This document shows positions 48,356-56,932 of a stretch of 64,000 nucleotides of DNA, piece by piece. Source of the stretch: Rivihabitans pingtungensis (GTDB taxonomy: Bacteria; Pseudomonadota; Gammaproteobacteria; Burkholderiales; Aquaspirillaceae); assembly GCF_003201855.1 (NCBI RefSeq), contig NZ_QJKI01000009.1, forward strand, positions 1-64,000, written 5' to 3'. Every line of letters begins with the position of its first letter. Positions within the stretch are counted from its first letter, which is position 1. Position numbers and translations under genes: made by a program. The notes under the pieces were generated by a model. The model searched no databases, was not told the origin of the DNA, and saw only the letters and a list, made by a program, of their open reading frames with translations.

Positions 48356-48448
48356 GGGGTCAACAGCCTAAGCTTAACGGCAGGCGATGACAAGCAGATT
48401 GCATGCCACCAGGCAAGGCATTGAGGCCTGGTGGCGCAGGGGGGGGCA

Positions 48449-50629
48449 TTACGGCGTGGTCTTGAACAAATTGAACTGATTGCTCAGCTGTTCTTTCAGC
48501 ACCTGCTGTTTTTCCAGGATGGTCTTTTTGTCCTTGACCAGGGCGTTGAAGTCCAGCGCATAGGTGGGGGCGTTGAGTGCACCGGTGATTTTCAGCGGCA
48601 CGTTCATTTCTTTGGTGTTGGTGAACACCAGGATATTGGGCTGCACGCGCATGGCGTAGTCAATGATATTGCCGACCAAATCCACCTTGCCGTGGCCTTG
48701 CAGGCTGAACAGGCTGGAGTTCAGCCGCAGGTCGTGATTGCGCGCCACGCCGTTGCTGAAGTTGAACTGGGCGGACAGGCTCTGAAAATCGGTGCGCTTG
48801 CTGGGGTCGTCGGTCAGCCGCGCCAGCTCGGTGGGCAGGCGCTTGATGGCTTCCACCATGTCCACCCCCATCAGCGCGCCTTCGGTCAGCCCGACGCGCA
48901 CGGTGCCGTTCAGCGATTTGCGCAATTGGGTGAAGGTTTGCCCTTCGGCGGTCAGCGTGGCTTCCAGCCGGCCTTTGCCGTCCAGCCGGTCGATGTCGAA
49001 CAGGTCGCGCAGCAGCGGGCGGATGCGCATGCCGCTGAGGGTTTCAAACATCACCAGCTTGGGTTGCTCGCCGGGGGTGAGTTCCAGTCGGCCATTCAGG
49101 TTGCCGCCGTAGATCAGCGCGGTGACGTCTTCCAGCAGCAGTTTTTCCGGGCGCATGCTCAGCTTGGCGCCAATCTGCTGCATGGCAAAACGGCCAGCGG
49201 TGAGTTCGGCAATGCGCAAGTCTCCAGAGAGATTCAGTGCGTTCATCCAGTCGAAGTCGAATTTACGCTGGCCATAAAACAGGCCGACCTGATTGCCGGT
49301 GGATTCGGCCAGATAGCGGTTAAGATCGAGTTTGCCCAGGCTGAGATTGACGGTGTGCGCCGGGGTGATAAAGCCATCCTGGCGGGCATTGAAGTCAAAA
49401 CGCTGGCCGTCGATCTGGCCATTGAGCTTGCTGGTGACTTGCTGGCGGGCCAGATTGGCCACCAGCTCACCCTTGGCGGCAGCCTTGAGTTGGCCACGCG
49501 GCAGCAGCGGGGTGGCCAGCGTAGTGTCCACCGTCACCGGGGTGAGGCGGAAGATTTCCCAATTGCTCAGCGTCACTGGCGCCTTGAGTTGGGCGGTCAA
49601 GGTGTGTTCGCCGGCTTTCCAGCTCATCGCGCCGGTCAGTTCGGTGGCGGCCAGCGCCTGCCAGTTGCCGGAAATATCCTTGAGCTGGCCAGAAAAACTA
49701 TAGCTGGAGCCCTTGTTGTTCAGCGCGGCGTTGAAATCCAGCGAGGGCGCCTGAAAACCGGCCTTGCCCTGCGACCAGTCGGCACTGGGCATCCGCGCGG
49801 TCAGCGAAACCGACGGCTCGCGGCTGCTCAGGCTGGCTTGCAGGTTTTCGGCGGTCATCTGCCGCGACACCAGGTTGACGCGCACGGTGCCGGTCAGCTC
49901 GGCACGGCTGTCGGTCAACCCGGCCACCAGGCCAGTGGCCGTCAGCTTGAAGGGGTCCAGCGTCAGTTGTTCTTCGGCAACGTTCAGCGGGCTTTCCAGT
50001 ACCACGGCAGCTTGATGCTCGCCGCTTTTGAGCAGACCGGCCAGGCTCAGCTGGGCATTGCCCAGCATGCCACTGGCCTCCATCGAGCCTTCGCTCAGGC
50101 TGAATTCGCGCTTGAACACCCGGTCGTCCACCGTGGCGTTAAGATCAGCCAGTTTCAGCGAATCGAGCTTGACCACCAGGGAAGACGCGGTTTTCTGCTC
50201 CAGCAGGTCGGCAAAATTCCAGCGTCCATCCGCCTCGCGGCGCAGGTTCAGGCGCACACCGTCCAGCTTGATGGCGTGCACCACTTTTTGTGCCTGCAAC
50301 AGCGGCAGCCAGGCCAGGCGGATTTCGGCGCGGCGCAGGGTAAACAGCGGGCCGTCGCCATCCGGGCTGGCATTGGGGGCGCTCAGGCTGATTTGATCAA
50401 TCTTGATGCCGGGACGGGGAAACACCGCAGGCGAAATCTGCCCGATACTCAAGGTGCGGCCATCGGTCTGCAAGGCATCAGCCAATTGCATGCGCACTTG
50501 TTCAGGGTCGAAGCGGGCGTAAAAAACCGACAGGGCGGTGATGAACACCAGCACCAGCAGGGCAAGCAACACGCCCAGCATTTTAAGGCGATAGGGAGTC
50601 AGCCGGAGAAGACCAGATGTCCATTTCAT
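48449..50629 (-). CDS. asmA: AsmA family protein
   Basis: 726 residues: one N-terminal membrane anchor (about 16-37; LGVLLALLVLVFITALSVFY) and a long periplasmic region rich in beta-structure, with the AsmA N-terminal domain (GIKIDQISLSAP) and C-terminal AsmA_2 block (RLDGKGRLEATLTAEGQTF, GLTEGALMGVDMVEAIKRL). Such proteins belong to the bridge-like lipid-transfer family thought to move phospholipids to the outer membrane. It is monocistronic in appearance, with tRNA-Gly upstream. Confidence 0.9.
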   Translation of the reverse strand: MKWTSGLLRLTPYRLKMLGVLLALLVLVFITALSVFYARFDPEQVRMQLADALQTDGRTLSIGQISPAVFPRPGIKIDQISLSAPNASPDGDGPLFTLRRAEIRLAWLPLLQAQKVVHAIKLDGVRLNLRREADGRWNFADLLEQKTASSLVVKLDSLKLADLNATVDDRVFKREFSLSEGSMEASGMLGNAQLSLAGLLKSGEHQAAVVLESPLNVAEEQLTLDPFKLTATGLVAGLTDSRAELTGTVRVNLVSRQMTAENLQASLSSREPSVSLTARMPSADWSQGKAGFQAPSLDFNAALNNKGSSYSFSGQLKDISGNWQALAATELTGAMSWKAGEHTLTAQLKAPVTLSNWEIFRLTPVTVDTTLATPLLPRGQLKAAAKGELVANLARQQVTSKLNGQIDGQRFDFNARQDGFITPAHTVNLSLGKLDLNRYLAESTGNQVGLFYGQRKFDFDWMNALNLSGDLRIAELTAGRFAMQQIGAKLSMRPEKLLLEDVTALIYGGNLNGRLELTPGEQPKLVMFETLSGMRIRPLLRDLFDIDRLDGKGRLEATLTAEGQTFTQLRKSLNGTVRVGLTEGALMGVDMVEAIKRLPTELARLTDDPSKRTDFQSLSAQFNFSNGVARNHDLRLNSSLFSLQGHGKVDLVGNIIDYAMRVQPNILVFTNTKEMNVPLKITGALNAPTYALDFNALVKDKKTILEKQQVLKEQLSNQFNLFKTTP

Positions 50630-50713
50630 GGGGCAATCAAGCTCCGTGAGGCGGCAGTGCGCCAGGGGTCAAAAGGGCCACGGGTGGGGCAGAAATCAGG
50701 CCGACTGGCGGGC

Positions 50714-50787
50714 TGGAGCGGGTGAAGGGAATCGAACCCTCGTCGTAAGCTTGGGAAGCTTCTGCTCTACCATTGAGCTACACCCGC
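50714..50787 (-). tRNA. tRNA-Gly (anticodon CCC)
   Basis: 74 nt with encoded CCA. On the minus strand the acceptor GCGGGTG pairs with CACCCGC; the anticodon loop TTCCCAA gives CCC, reading GGG. The T-arm is GGGTTCGATTCCC. Closely resembles E. coli glyU. The outermost pair of the anticodon stem is a G-A mismatch. Confidence 0.92.
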
Positions 50788-50918
50788 ACAGGAGTCAGGC
50801 ATTGTCACCGAAAACGTTGGCTTTGGCAATTGGCCAAAGCCACGCCAATGACATTTTTCAGCGGAAGGGCACGGGGCGGGGCGTGTCGGGTGCATTCCAG
50901 AGGCATGCGCCATCGTGA

Positions 50919-53165
50919 CTACAGCACAGCACGATACTGGCGGACAAAGCGGGCAAAATCCTCTGCCGGCAAGGGCTTGCTGAAGAAATAACCCTGCGCC
51001 TGGTCGCAGGCGTGTGCGCGCAGGAAAGCCACGACTTCGGCGTCTTCCACGCCTTCGGCGATAGTAGCCAGATCCAGGCTGTGCGCCATCTGGATCACCG
51101 CGCGGATGATGGCGGCGTGCTGGTCGCCCAGGTGCAGCTGACGGACAAAAGACTGGTCGATCTTCAGCGTGTCCACGTCAAAGCGGGTGAGGTACGACAG
51201 GCAGGAGTAGCCGGTGCCAAAGTCGTCGATCGACAGGCGCACGCCCAGCGCTTTCAGCCGCTGCAAGGTGGAAATCACGTTTTCCACATCGTGCATCAGC
51301 ATGGACTCGGTGAGCTCCAGCTCCAGGCAGGTGGCTGGCAGGCCGGTGCGCGCCAGCGTGTGGGTGACGCTTTCCACCAGATAGCCGCGCTTGAACTCCA
51401 CGCCGGAGAGGTTGACCGCCACCACCAGATCGCCCAGCCCTTCTTCGCGCCATTGCGCCAGCTGGCGGCAGGCTTCGTGCAGCACCCATTCGCCAATCGG
51501 CACAATCAGGCCGCTTTCTTCTGCCACCGGAATGAATTTGCCCGGCGGCACCATGCCTTGTTCGGGGTGCAGCCAGCGCACCAAGGCCTCGGCGCCGACA
51601 ATGCGCCCGGTGGTCAGGTCCAGCTGCGGTTGATAGTGCAGGATGAATTCATTGCGCAACAGCGCATTGTGCAGGCCATTGCGGATCAGCAATTGCTCGG
51701 CAGCCTGGCCGCCCTGCTGGCCGGTAAAAAAGCGGAAGGTGTTGCGCCCGGCTTCTTTGGCGGCGCGCACGGCAGTTTCGGCTTTTTGCAGCAGCGCGTC
51801 GTAATCGTCGCCATCGTCTGGCGCCAGCGCCACGCCAATCGACAGCGTGGAGTGCAGTTGCTGGCCGTTGATGTCAAACGGCGCGGCAAACGCATTCAGC
51901 AGCAGGCTGGCCAGCTCGGTGAGCTGACGCGGTTCGCGCACATGCGGCACCATCAGCAAAAACTCATCTGCGCCGTGACGCGCCAGCATTTCCTGGCTTT
52001 GCAGCAAGGTTTGCATGCGCTGGGCAGCCGCCTTGAGCAATTGGTCGCCCATTGCCTGGCCCAGCGAATCATTGATGGTCTTGAAATTATCCAGATCCAC
52101 ATACAGCAGGGCCACGCCTTCCCCGTCGTCCTGACGGCGGGCAATCGCCTCGTTCAGGCGGTTTTTGGCTTGCAGGCGGTTGGGCAGATCGGTCAGTGGA
52201 TCGTGGTGAATCAAATATTCGGCGCGCGCCTCGGCGGCCTTGCGCTCGGACAGATCAAAAAACAGCCCGACATAATGACTCAGCACACCATTGTGGTCGT
52301 GCACCGCCGACAGGCTCAGCCATTCTGGAAACACCTCGCCATTCTTGCGCCGGTTCCAGATTTCGCCATGCCAGTGGCCCTGCTCAAGCAGGCTGGCCCA
52401 CATGTGCTGATAAAAAACCTGATCATGAATGCCAGAGGCCAACAGGCGCGGGGTTTGCCCCAGCGCCTCGTCGCGGCTGTAGCCCGTCATGCTGACAAAT
52501 GCCGGGTTGACCGACACGATGCGCGCCTGGGCATCGGTGACCAGAATACCCTCGTTGCTGTTCTCGAACACCTTGGCCATCAGCCGCAGATTGTCTGCCT
52601 CGCGGCGACGCTCCAGCACGATGCCAATGATCGACGCGCCGATTTCCAGCAGCTTGTGGTGAAACTCGGTGGGCGCGCGTCGCTCAAAGCTGGACAGCGC
52701 AAAGGTGCCGATAATCTCGCGCCCGGCGCCGTATATCGGCATCGACCAACACGCCAGCAGATTGAAATCCACCGCCAGATCGCGCAAATCGGCCCAGCGC
52801 GGGTCGGTCAGTGTGTCGCTGACAAACACCGGCTCGCCCCGGTACAAGGCATTGCCACACGAGCCAGAATTTGGCCCCGGACACAGCAGGCGCAGGCGCT
52901 CCACGCCCTCCGGCGGCACACTGGGCGCAGCGTAGACGTTCAGCTTGCCATCCTCATCCAGCAACATCACCGAGCCCACGGCATTGGGCAGCAGCCGCTC
53001 TTCCAGGCGGCAAACTTCGTTGATGATGTCCAGCGGGTCGTGCCCTTGCGCCACCGATTCGAGAATGGCCTGTTGCAGCAACAGGATATCCTGCTGCTCG
53101 GCATGGCTGAGCAGCTGTAGGTTGGCAACGCCAGGATCATCGACCAGGCAAGAACCGGGATTCAT
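50919..53165 (-). CDS. GAF-PAS-GGDEF-EAL protein, probable c-di-GMP phosphodiesterase
   Basis: 748 residues, no membrane segment. GAF domain about 45-190, PAS about 200-315 (ENSNEGILVTDAQARIVSVN), GGDEF-type domain about 325-480, EAL domain about 490-740. The cyclase signature is changed to GADEF in RHGADEFLLM, so cyclase activity is doubtful and the domain may only bind GTP. The EAL domain looks intact: AEALVRW, NLSGVEF, ELTES, IDDFGTGYS and EGVED are all present. It should lower c-di-GMP in response to a cytosolic signal. Monocistronic on the minus strand. Confidence 0.92.
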   Translation of the reverse strand: MNPGSCLVDDPGVANLQLLSHAEQQDILLLQQAILESVAQGHDPLDIINEVCRLEERLLPNAVGSVMLLDEDGKLNVYAAPSVPPEGVERLRLLCPGPNSGSCGNALYRGEPVFVSDTLTDPRWADLRDLAVDFNLLACWSMPIYGAGREIIGTFALSSFERRAPTEFHHKLLEIGASIIGIVLERRREADNLRLMAKVFENSNEGILVTDAQARIVSVNPAFVSMTGYSRDEALGQTPRLLASGIHDQVFYQHMWASLLEQGHWHGEIWNRRKNGEVFPEWLSLSAVHDHNGVLSHYVGLFFDLSERKAAEARAEYLIHHDPLTDLPNRLQAKNRLNEAIARRQDDGEGVALLYVDLDNFKTINDSLGQAMGDQLLKAAAQRMQTLLQSQEMLARHGADEFLLMVPHVREPRQLTELASLLLNAFAAPFDINGQQLHSTLSIGVALAPDDGDDYDALLQKAETAVRAAKEAGRNTFRFFTGQQGGQAAEQLLIRNGLHNALLRNEFILHYQPQLDLTTGRIVGAEALVRWLHPEQGMVPPGKFIPVAEESGLIVPIGEWVLHEACRQLAQWREEGLGDLVVAVNLSGVEFKRGYLVESVTHTLARTGLPATCLELELTESMLMHDVENVISTLQRLKALGVRLSIDDFGTGYSCLSYLTRFDVDTLKIDQSFVRQLHLGDQHAAIIRAVIQMAHSLDLATIAEGVEDAEVVAFLRAHACDQAQGYFFSKPLPAEDFARFVRQYRAVL

Positions 53166-53262
53166 GACAGCTCCGGAAAAGGATGTATTTTCAGCTTAAC
53201 GGATTTTACCGATGCTTGACATCCATCCGATACAGTCTATCGGTGAATTCACCTATTTTTTT

Positions 53263-53979
53263 TCAACGCCGGCCCAGTAACTGGTTCACCGCCAGCATGG
53301 TGGCCCACACCACCCAACCCGACCACAGCGTATGTGACAGAAAGTGCGCACCGCGCAATTGCTGGCCCACGCCCATCAGCAGGCCAAACGCCAGCCCGCC
53401 CCACAGCCAGGCTTGCGCCAGACGCGGACGCTCACCCGCATAAACAAAATACAAGGCCATCAAGACAAAGCCACCCGAGGCATGCCCGGCCGGAAAACAC
53501 TTGCCCGCTGACACCCCCGCCGGCAAAGATGCCAGCAGCGGCACATACGGCGCGTGGCCGCCAAACTCCAGCAAATCCCATGGGCAGTGATACGGTGAAG
53601 CCTGTTTGAGCAAAGATACACTCAGACTGCCGACCACCATCGCAGCACAGGCCAGCCGCCAGCGCCTGGCAGCCTCGGCATCCAGGCCAAAACGTGGGCC
53701 AAACACCCCCAGCCCCAGCGCGGCCACGCCAATCACAATAGATACGTCTTTCAGCCAGACATGATTGACATACTCCAGCCACCAGTTGTGCTGTAAGGGA
53801 AAGTGCTGGCTGAGCGGATCAAAGCTGAACGCCGCCAGCCAGTGATCCAGCCGGCCATCGCCCAGCACGGCGTAAAACAGCGCCGCCAGCACGGCCAGTA
53901 AAGCCCATTGCCGCCGGTAAAATGCCGCAGGCAGCAAGGTCGCGCGCGGGGCGCGCCAGGGCAGGGTCAAAAGCTTCAT
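53263..53979 (-). CDS. PAP2 family membrane phosphatase
   Basis: 238 residues with about six membrane helices. The three PAP2 motifs are present in modified form: KQASPYHCPWD, FPAGHASGG and QQLRGAHFLSHTLWSGW; the histidines of the second and third motifs are the catalytic pair. Probable periplasm-facing phosphatase acting on a lipid pyrophosphate or lipid A type substrate. The first motif ends CPW rather than the usual RP. Confidence 0.82.
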   Translation of the reverse strand: MKLLTLPWRAPRATLLPAAFYRRQWALLAVLAALFYAVLGDGRLDHWLAAFSFDPLSQHFPLQHNWWLEYVNHVWLKDVSIVIGVAALGLGVFGPRFGLDAEAARRWRLACAAMVVGSLSVSLLKQASPYHCPWDLLEFGGHAPYVPLLASLPAGVSAGKCFPAGHASGGFVLMALYFVYAGERPRLAQAWLWGGLAFGLLMGVGQQLRGAHFLSHTLWSGWVVWATMLAVNQLLGRR

Positions 53980-54103
53980 GGTGTGGGCGCAGGTCCAAAA
54001 TGGTAAAAGTCCCGCGATGCTGCGCGCGCAAGCTTAAGCCAACCTGAAGCCGGGCTGATGCCCAGCCATCACGTATAATCAGCTTTTTGAAGGACCTTTC
54101 CCC

Positions 54104-54319
54104 ATGCAACAAGACTTTACCCTGACTGGCGAATACATCGCCCTCAACGACCTGCTGAAAATCTGCGGCGTGGCCGACAGCGGCGGCGCCGGCAAGGCGC
54201 TGGTGGCCAGCGGCGCAGTTAGCGTCGATGGCACGCAAGAGCTGCGCAAAACCTGCAAGATTCGCGCCGGCCAAACCGTCAGCGGCGACGGCTTCACCAT
54301 CCGCGTGGTGGGCGCATGA
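54104..54319 (+). CDS. S4-domain RNA-binding protein, YbcJ-like
   Basis: 71 residues, a single S4 fold like E. coli YbcJ: YIALNDLLKICGVADSGGAG, GAVSVDGTQELRKTCKI and AGQTV. Binds structured RNA, perhaps ribosomal. AAGGA lies upstream. Overlaps the next gene by four bases (ATGA). Confidence 0.9.
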   Translation: MQQDFTLTGEYIALNDLLKICGVADSGGAGKALVASGAVSVDGTQELRKTCKIRAGQTVSGDGFTIRVVGA

Positions 54320-54534
54320 GCCAGTCTGACGACCTGTTCGACCCAGAGCCGGAAGCCCCCGAGCCGCCCGCCGACGGCGCTTGCTGCGGCAGCGGTTGCG
54401 ACAACTGCGTGCTGGACGTCTACCAGGCTCAGCTCTCTGATTACCGGCTCAAGCATTGGCAGTGGACGCAGCGGCAAACGGCCTCTAGCGAGGCCGAGCG
54501 CAACGCCCCGGCAGCGCGCCAAGCAAGCTGGTAA
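54316..54534 (+). CDS. oxidoreductase-like domain protein (OXLD type)
   Basis: 72 residues. An acidic, proline-rich start is followed by CCGSGCDNCVLDVYQAQL, the cysteine motif of the small oxidoreductase-like domain, then YRLKHWQWTQRQ. The four cysteines could hold a metal or an iron-sulfur cluster; biochemical role unknown. Translationally coupled to the S4 gene. Confidence 0.8.
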   Translation: MSQSDDLFDPEPEAPEPPADGACCGSGCDNCVLDVYQAQLSDYRLKHWQWTQRQTASSEAERNAPAARQASW

Positions 54535-54561
54535 ACTTATTGCTTTGCCCGAGTATGCGCC

Positions 54562-55425
54562 ATGGCCAAACTGGATTTGCATTGCCACTCCACCGCTTCT
54601 GATGGCGCTTTGCCGCCTACCGAGCTGGTGGCGCGTGCGGCGGCGCGCGGCTCGCGCATGCTGGCGCTGACCGACCACGATTGCACCGCCGGCCTGGCCG
54701 AGGCCGGCGAGGCGGCGCGTGAGCACGGGCTGGACCTGATTCGCGGCGTAGAGATTTCCGTCAGCTGGCGCACGCGCACCATTCATATTGTCGGCCTGGA
54801 CATCGACCCGGATTGCCCGGCGCTGGCCGCTGGCCTGCGCGCGGTGCGCGAAGGGCGAGTGGAGCGGGCGCGGCGCATGGAAGCCGCGCTGGCCAAAATC
54901 GGCATCCATGGCGCGTTTGACGGGGCGATGGCCTTGTGCGGCAACCCGGAAATGATCGGCCGCACCCACTTTGCCCGTTTTCTGGTGGAAAGCGGCGAGG
55001 TGAAAAACGTCGCCACCGTGTTTCGCAAATATCTGGTCAAGGGCAAACCCGGCTATGTGCCGCACCAGTGGGCCGAACTGGCCGATGCGGTGGGCTGGAT
55101 TCGCGCCGCCGGCGGCGTGGCGGTGATTGCCCATCCGGGGCGCTATGAGATTGGCCGCCAGTTGCAAGAAGAGCTGGTGCAGGATTTCAAAGCGGTGGGC
55201 GGCGAGGCCATCGAAGTGGTCAGCGCCAGCCACACGCTGGATCAAACCCATAAATTTGCCCTGCTGGCCGCGCGCATGGAGCTGCTGGCCAGCGCCGGCA
55301 GCGACTTTCATGCCCCTGGCGAAGGCGGCCGCGACGTGGGGCTCACCCAGGATTTGCCGCCAGTGTGCGTCCCGGTGTGGAGCCGCTTCACCCCGCCGCG
55401 CGCCACGCCCGTGGCGGCCAACTGA
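54562..55425 (+). CDS. rnm: PHP-domain 3',5'-nucleotide bisphosphate phosphatase / RNase AM (YciV)
   Basis: 287 residues. PHP metal-binding motifs: DLHCHSTASDG, LTDHDCTAG, GVEIS, IAHPGR and the late SDFHAPGEGGRD. The Chromobacterium violaceum relative hydrolyses 3',5'-bisphosphonucleotides, and E. coli YciV trims 5' ends of rRNA. Followed directly by yciO, the same partner as in E. coli. Confidence 0.9.
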   Translation: MAKLDLHCHSTASDGALPPTELVARAAARGSRMLALTDHDCTAGLAEAGEAAREHGLDLIRGVEISVSWRTRTIHIVGLDIDPDCPALAAGLRAVREGRVERARRMEAALAKIGIHGAFDGAMALCGNPEMIGRTHFARFLVESGEVKNVATVFRKYLVKGKPGYVPHQWAELADAVGWIRAAGGVAVIAHPGRYEIGRQLQEELVQDFKAVGGEAIEVVSASHTLDQTHKFALLAARMELLASAGSDFHAPGEGGRDVGLTQDLPPVCVPVWSRFTPPRATPVAAN

Positions 55426-55433
55426 AGACCATC

Positions 55434-56060
55434 ATGTCCCAACTGTTTCACATTCACCCCGAAAACCCGCAGGCGCGGCTGATCCGCGAAGCGGTGAAAA
55501 TCATCCAGCAAGGCGGCGTCATCGCCTACCCGACGGATTCCTGTTACGCGCTGGGCTGCCATCTGGGCGACAAGCGGGCGATGGAGCGCATCCTGGCCAT
55601 CCGCCAACTGGACTTGCGCCACCATCTCACCCTGGTGTGCCGTGACCTGTCCGAACTGGGCAGCTATGCCCGGGTGGACAACGCCCAATACCGGCTGCTG
55701 AAAGCCATCACCCCCGGCGCCTACACCTTTATCCTGCAAGCCACCAAGGAAGTGCCGCGCCGCACCCTGCACCCCAAGCGCAACACCATCGGCCTGCGCG
55801 TGCCCGACCACCCGGTGGCGCTGGCGCTGCTGGAGGCGCTGGGCGAGCCTTTGCTGTCGTGCACGCTGATGCTGCCTCACGAACCGATGCCGCCCAGCGA
55901 CCCATTTGAAATCCGCGACCTGCTGCAAAGCCAGCTGGACTTGGTGATCGACGGCGGCTATTGCGGCATCGAGCCCACCACAGTGCTGGACCTCACCGAC
56001 GGCGCGCCGCAACTGATCCGCGCCGGCGCCGGGCCGCTGGACAAACTGGGCCTGGCCTAG
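55434..56060 (+). CDS. yciO: YciO, Sua5/YrdC family protein
   Basis: 208 residues with the YrdC fold: GGVIAYPTDSCYALGCHLGD, PGAYTFIL, RTLHPKRNTIGLRVPDHP and the C-terminal GIEPTTVLDLT. It is closer to YciO than to the essential t6A enzyme TsaC/Sua5; in E. coli YciO has only weak threonylcarbamoyl-AMP activity. ATG 55434 is eight bases after rnm. Confidence 0.9.
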   Translation: MSQLFHIHPENPQARLIREAVKIIQQGGVIAYPTDSCYALGCHLGDKRAMERILAIRQLDLRHHLTLVCRDLSELGSYARVDNAQYRLLKAITPGAYTFILQATKEVPRRTLHPKRNTIGLRVPDHPVALALLEALGEPLLSCTLMLPHEPMPPSDPFEIRDLLQSQLDLVIDGGYCGIEPTTVLDLTDGAPQLIRAGAGPLDKLGLA

Positions 56061-56142
56061 TCAAACTCGAACGTCATTGAACCCGCGCGCTGACGCCGGC
56101 TCCAAGCACCTAGCCCGCGTCGCCGACGCGGGCGCGCTGAAC

Positions 56143-56208
56143 GCCGCTCACAAAATTCTCCTGGCGTGGTTACTTGCCGTGCTGCTTGCACTGAAGTTCT
56201 GTGAGCGG
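56143..56208. repeat. dispersed palindromic repeat, short copy E
   Basis: 66 bp only. Termini CCGCTCACA and TGTGAGCGG are perfect inverted repeats; TTCTCCTGGCG and ACTTGCCGTGCTGCTTGCAC match the left half of the family. The right-hand interior is deleted, so this is the minimal form that keeps both ends. Confidence 0.75.
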
Positions 56209-56232
56209 TTTTTATTCTGAATCGGGACACGC

Positions 56233-56871
56233 ATGGACGAACTCAACCTTATTCAAAAAATCTCGGTGTTCGCCCTGCCGGTGATTTTTGCCATCACCGG
56301 CCACGAGGCGGCGCATGCCTATGCTGCCCGCCACTTTGGCGACAACACCGCCTATCTGGAAGGGCGGATGACGCTTAACCCGCTGCGCCATATCGACTGG
56401 ATCGGCACGGTGCTGCTGCCGCTGGTGTGCGTGGCGGTGGGCGGCTTTATTTTTGGCTGGGCCAAACCGGTGCCGGTGCGCTTTGGCAATCTGCGCCATC
56501 CCAAGCGCGACATGCTGTGGGTGTCGGCGGCCGGGCCGGGGGCCAATTTGCTGATGGCAGTGCTGTGGGCGCTGATGTTCAAGCTGGCGCTGGGCATGAA
56601 CAACGACTACACCGAGCCGCTGGCGCTGATGGCGCAGGCTGGCATGCTGATCAACGTCATGCTGATGGCGCTGAACCTGCTGCCCATTCCGCCGCTGGAC
56701 GGCGGGCGCATGCTGATGAGCGTGCTGCCCAACCGCCAGGCCTGGCAGCTGTCGCGGCTGGAGCCCTACGGCATGTGGATTCTGATTGCGCTGATGTTCA
56801 CCGGCCTGCTGTCCTTGCTGATGAACCCGCTGATCAAGGCCTGCTATCGTTTTCTGAACGCCTTGTTATAA
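56233..56871 (+). CDS. site-2 protease family (M50) membrane metalloprotease
   Basis: 212 residues with about six membrane helices. Zinc motif GHEAAHAYAARHFGD in the first helix region and the third ligand in LNLLPIPPLDGGR; ARHFGDNTAYLEGRMTLNP is typical of the small bacterial group. No PDZ domain, unlike RseP, so the substrate is unclear. It commonly lies beside trpS and scpA, as here. Confidence 0.88.
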   Translation: MDELNLIQKISVFALPVIFAITGHEAAHAYAARHFGDNTAYLEGRMTLNPLRHIDWIGTVLLPLVCVAVGGFIFGWAKPVPVRFGNLRHPKRDMLWVSAAGPGANLLMAVLWALMFKLALGMNNDYTEPLALMAQAGMLINVMLMALNLLPIPPLDGGRMLMSVLPNRQAWQLSRLEPYGMWILIALMFTGLLSLLMNPLIKACYRFLNALL

Positions 56872-56932
56872 TTTGTCGTCATTCGGGGCCGCCGGCGCGG
56901 CCCCCTGCCAATTCAACCGCGAAAGCTCCCCC

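Noticed and set aside
48431..50725. Very long plus-strand reading frame opposite the AsmA gene
   Set aside because: It mirrors the AsmA codons, has low-complexity Gln/His/Gly-rich protein without any known fold, and crosses the end of the tRNA region. High GC makes such antisense frames common.
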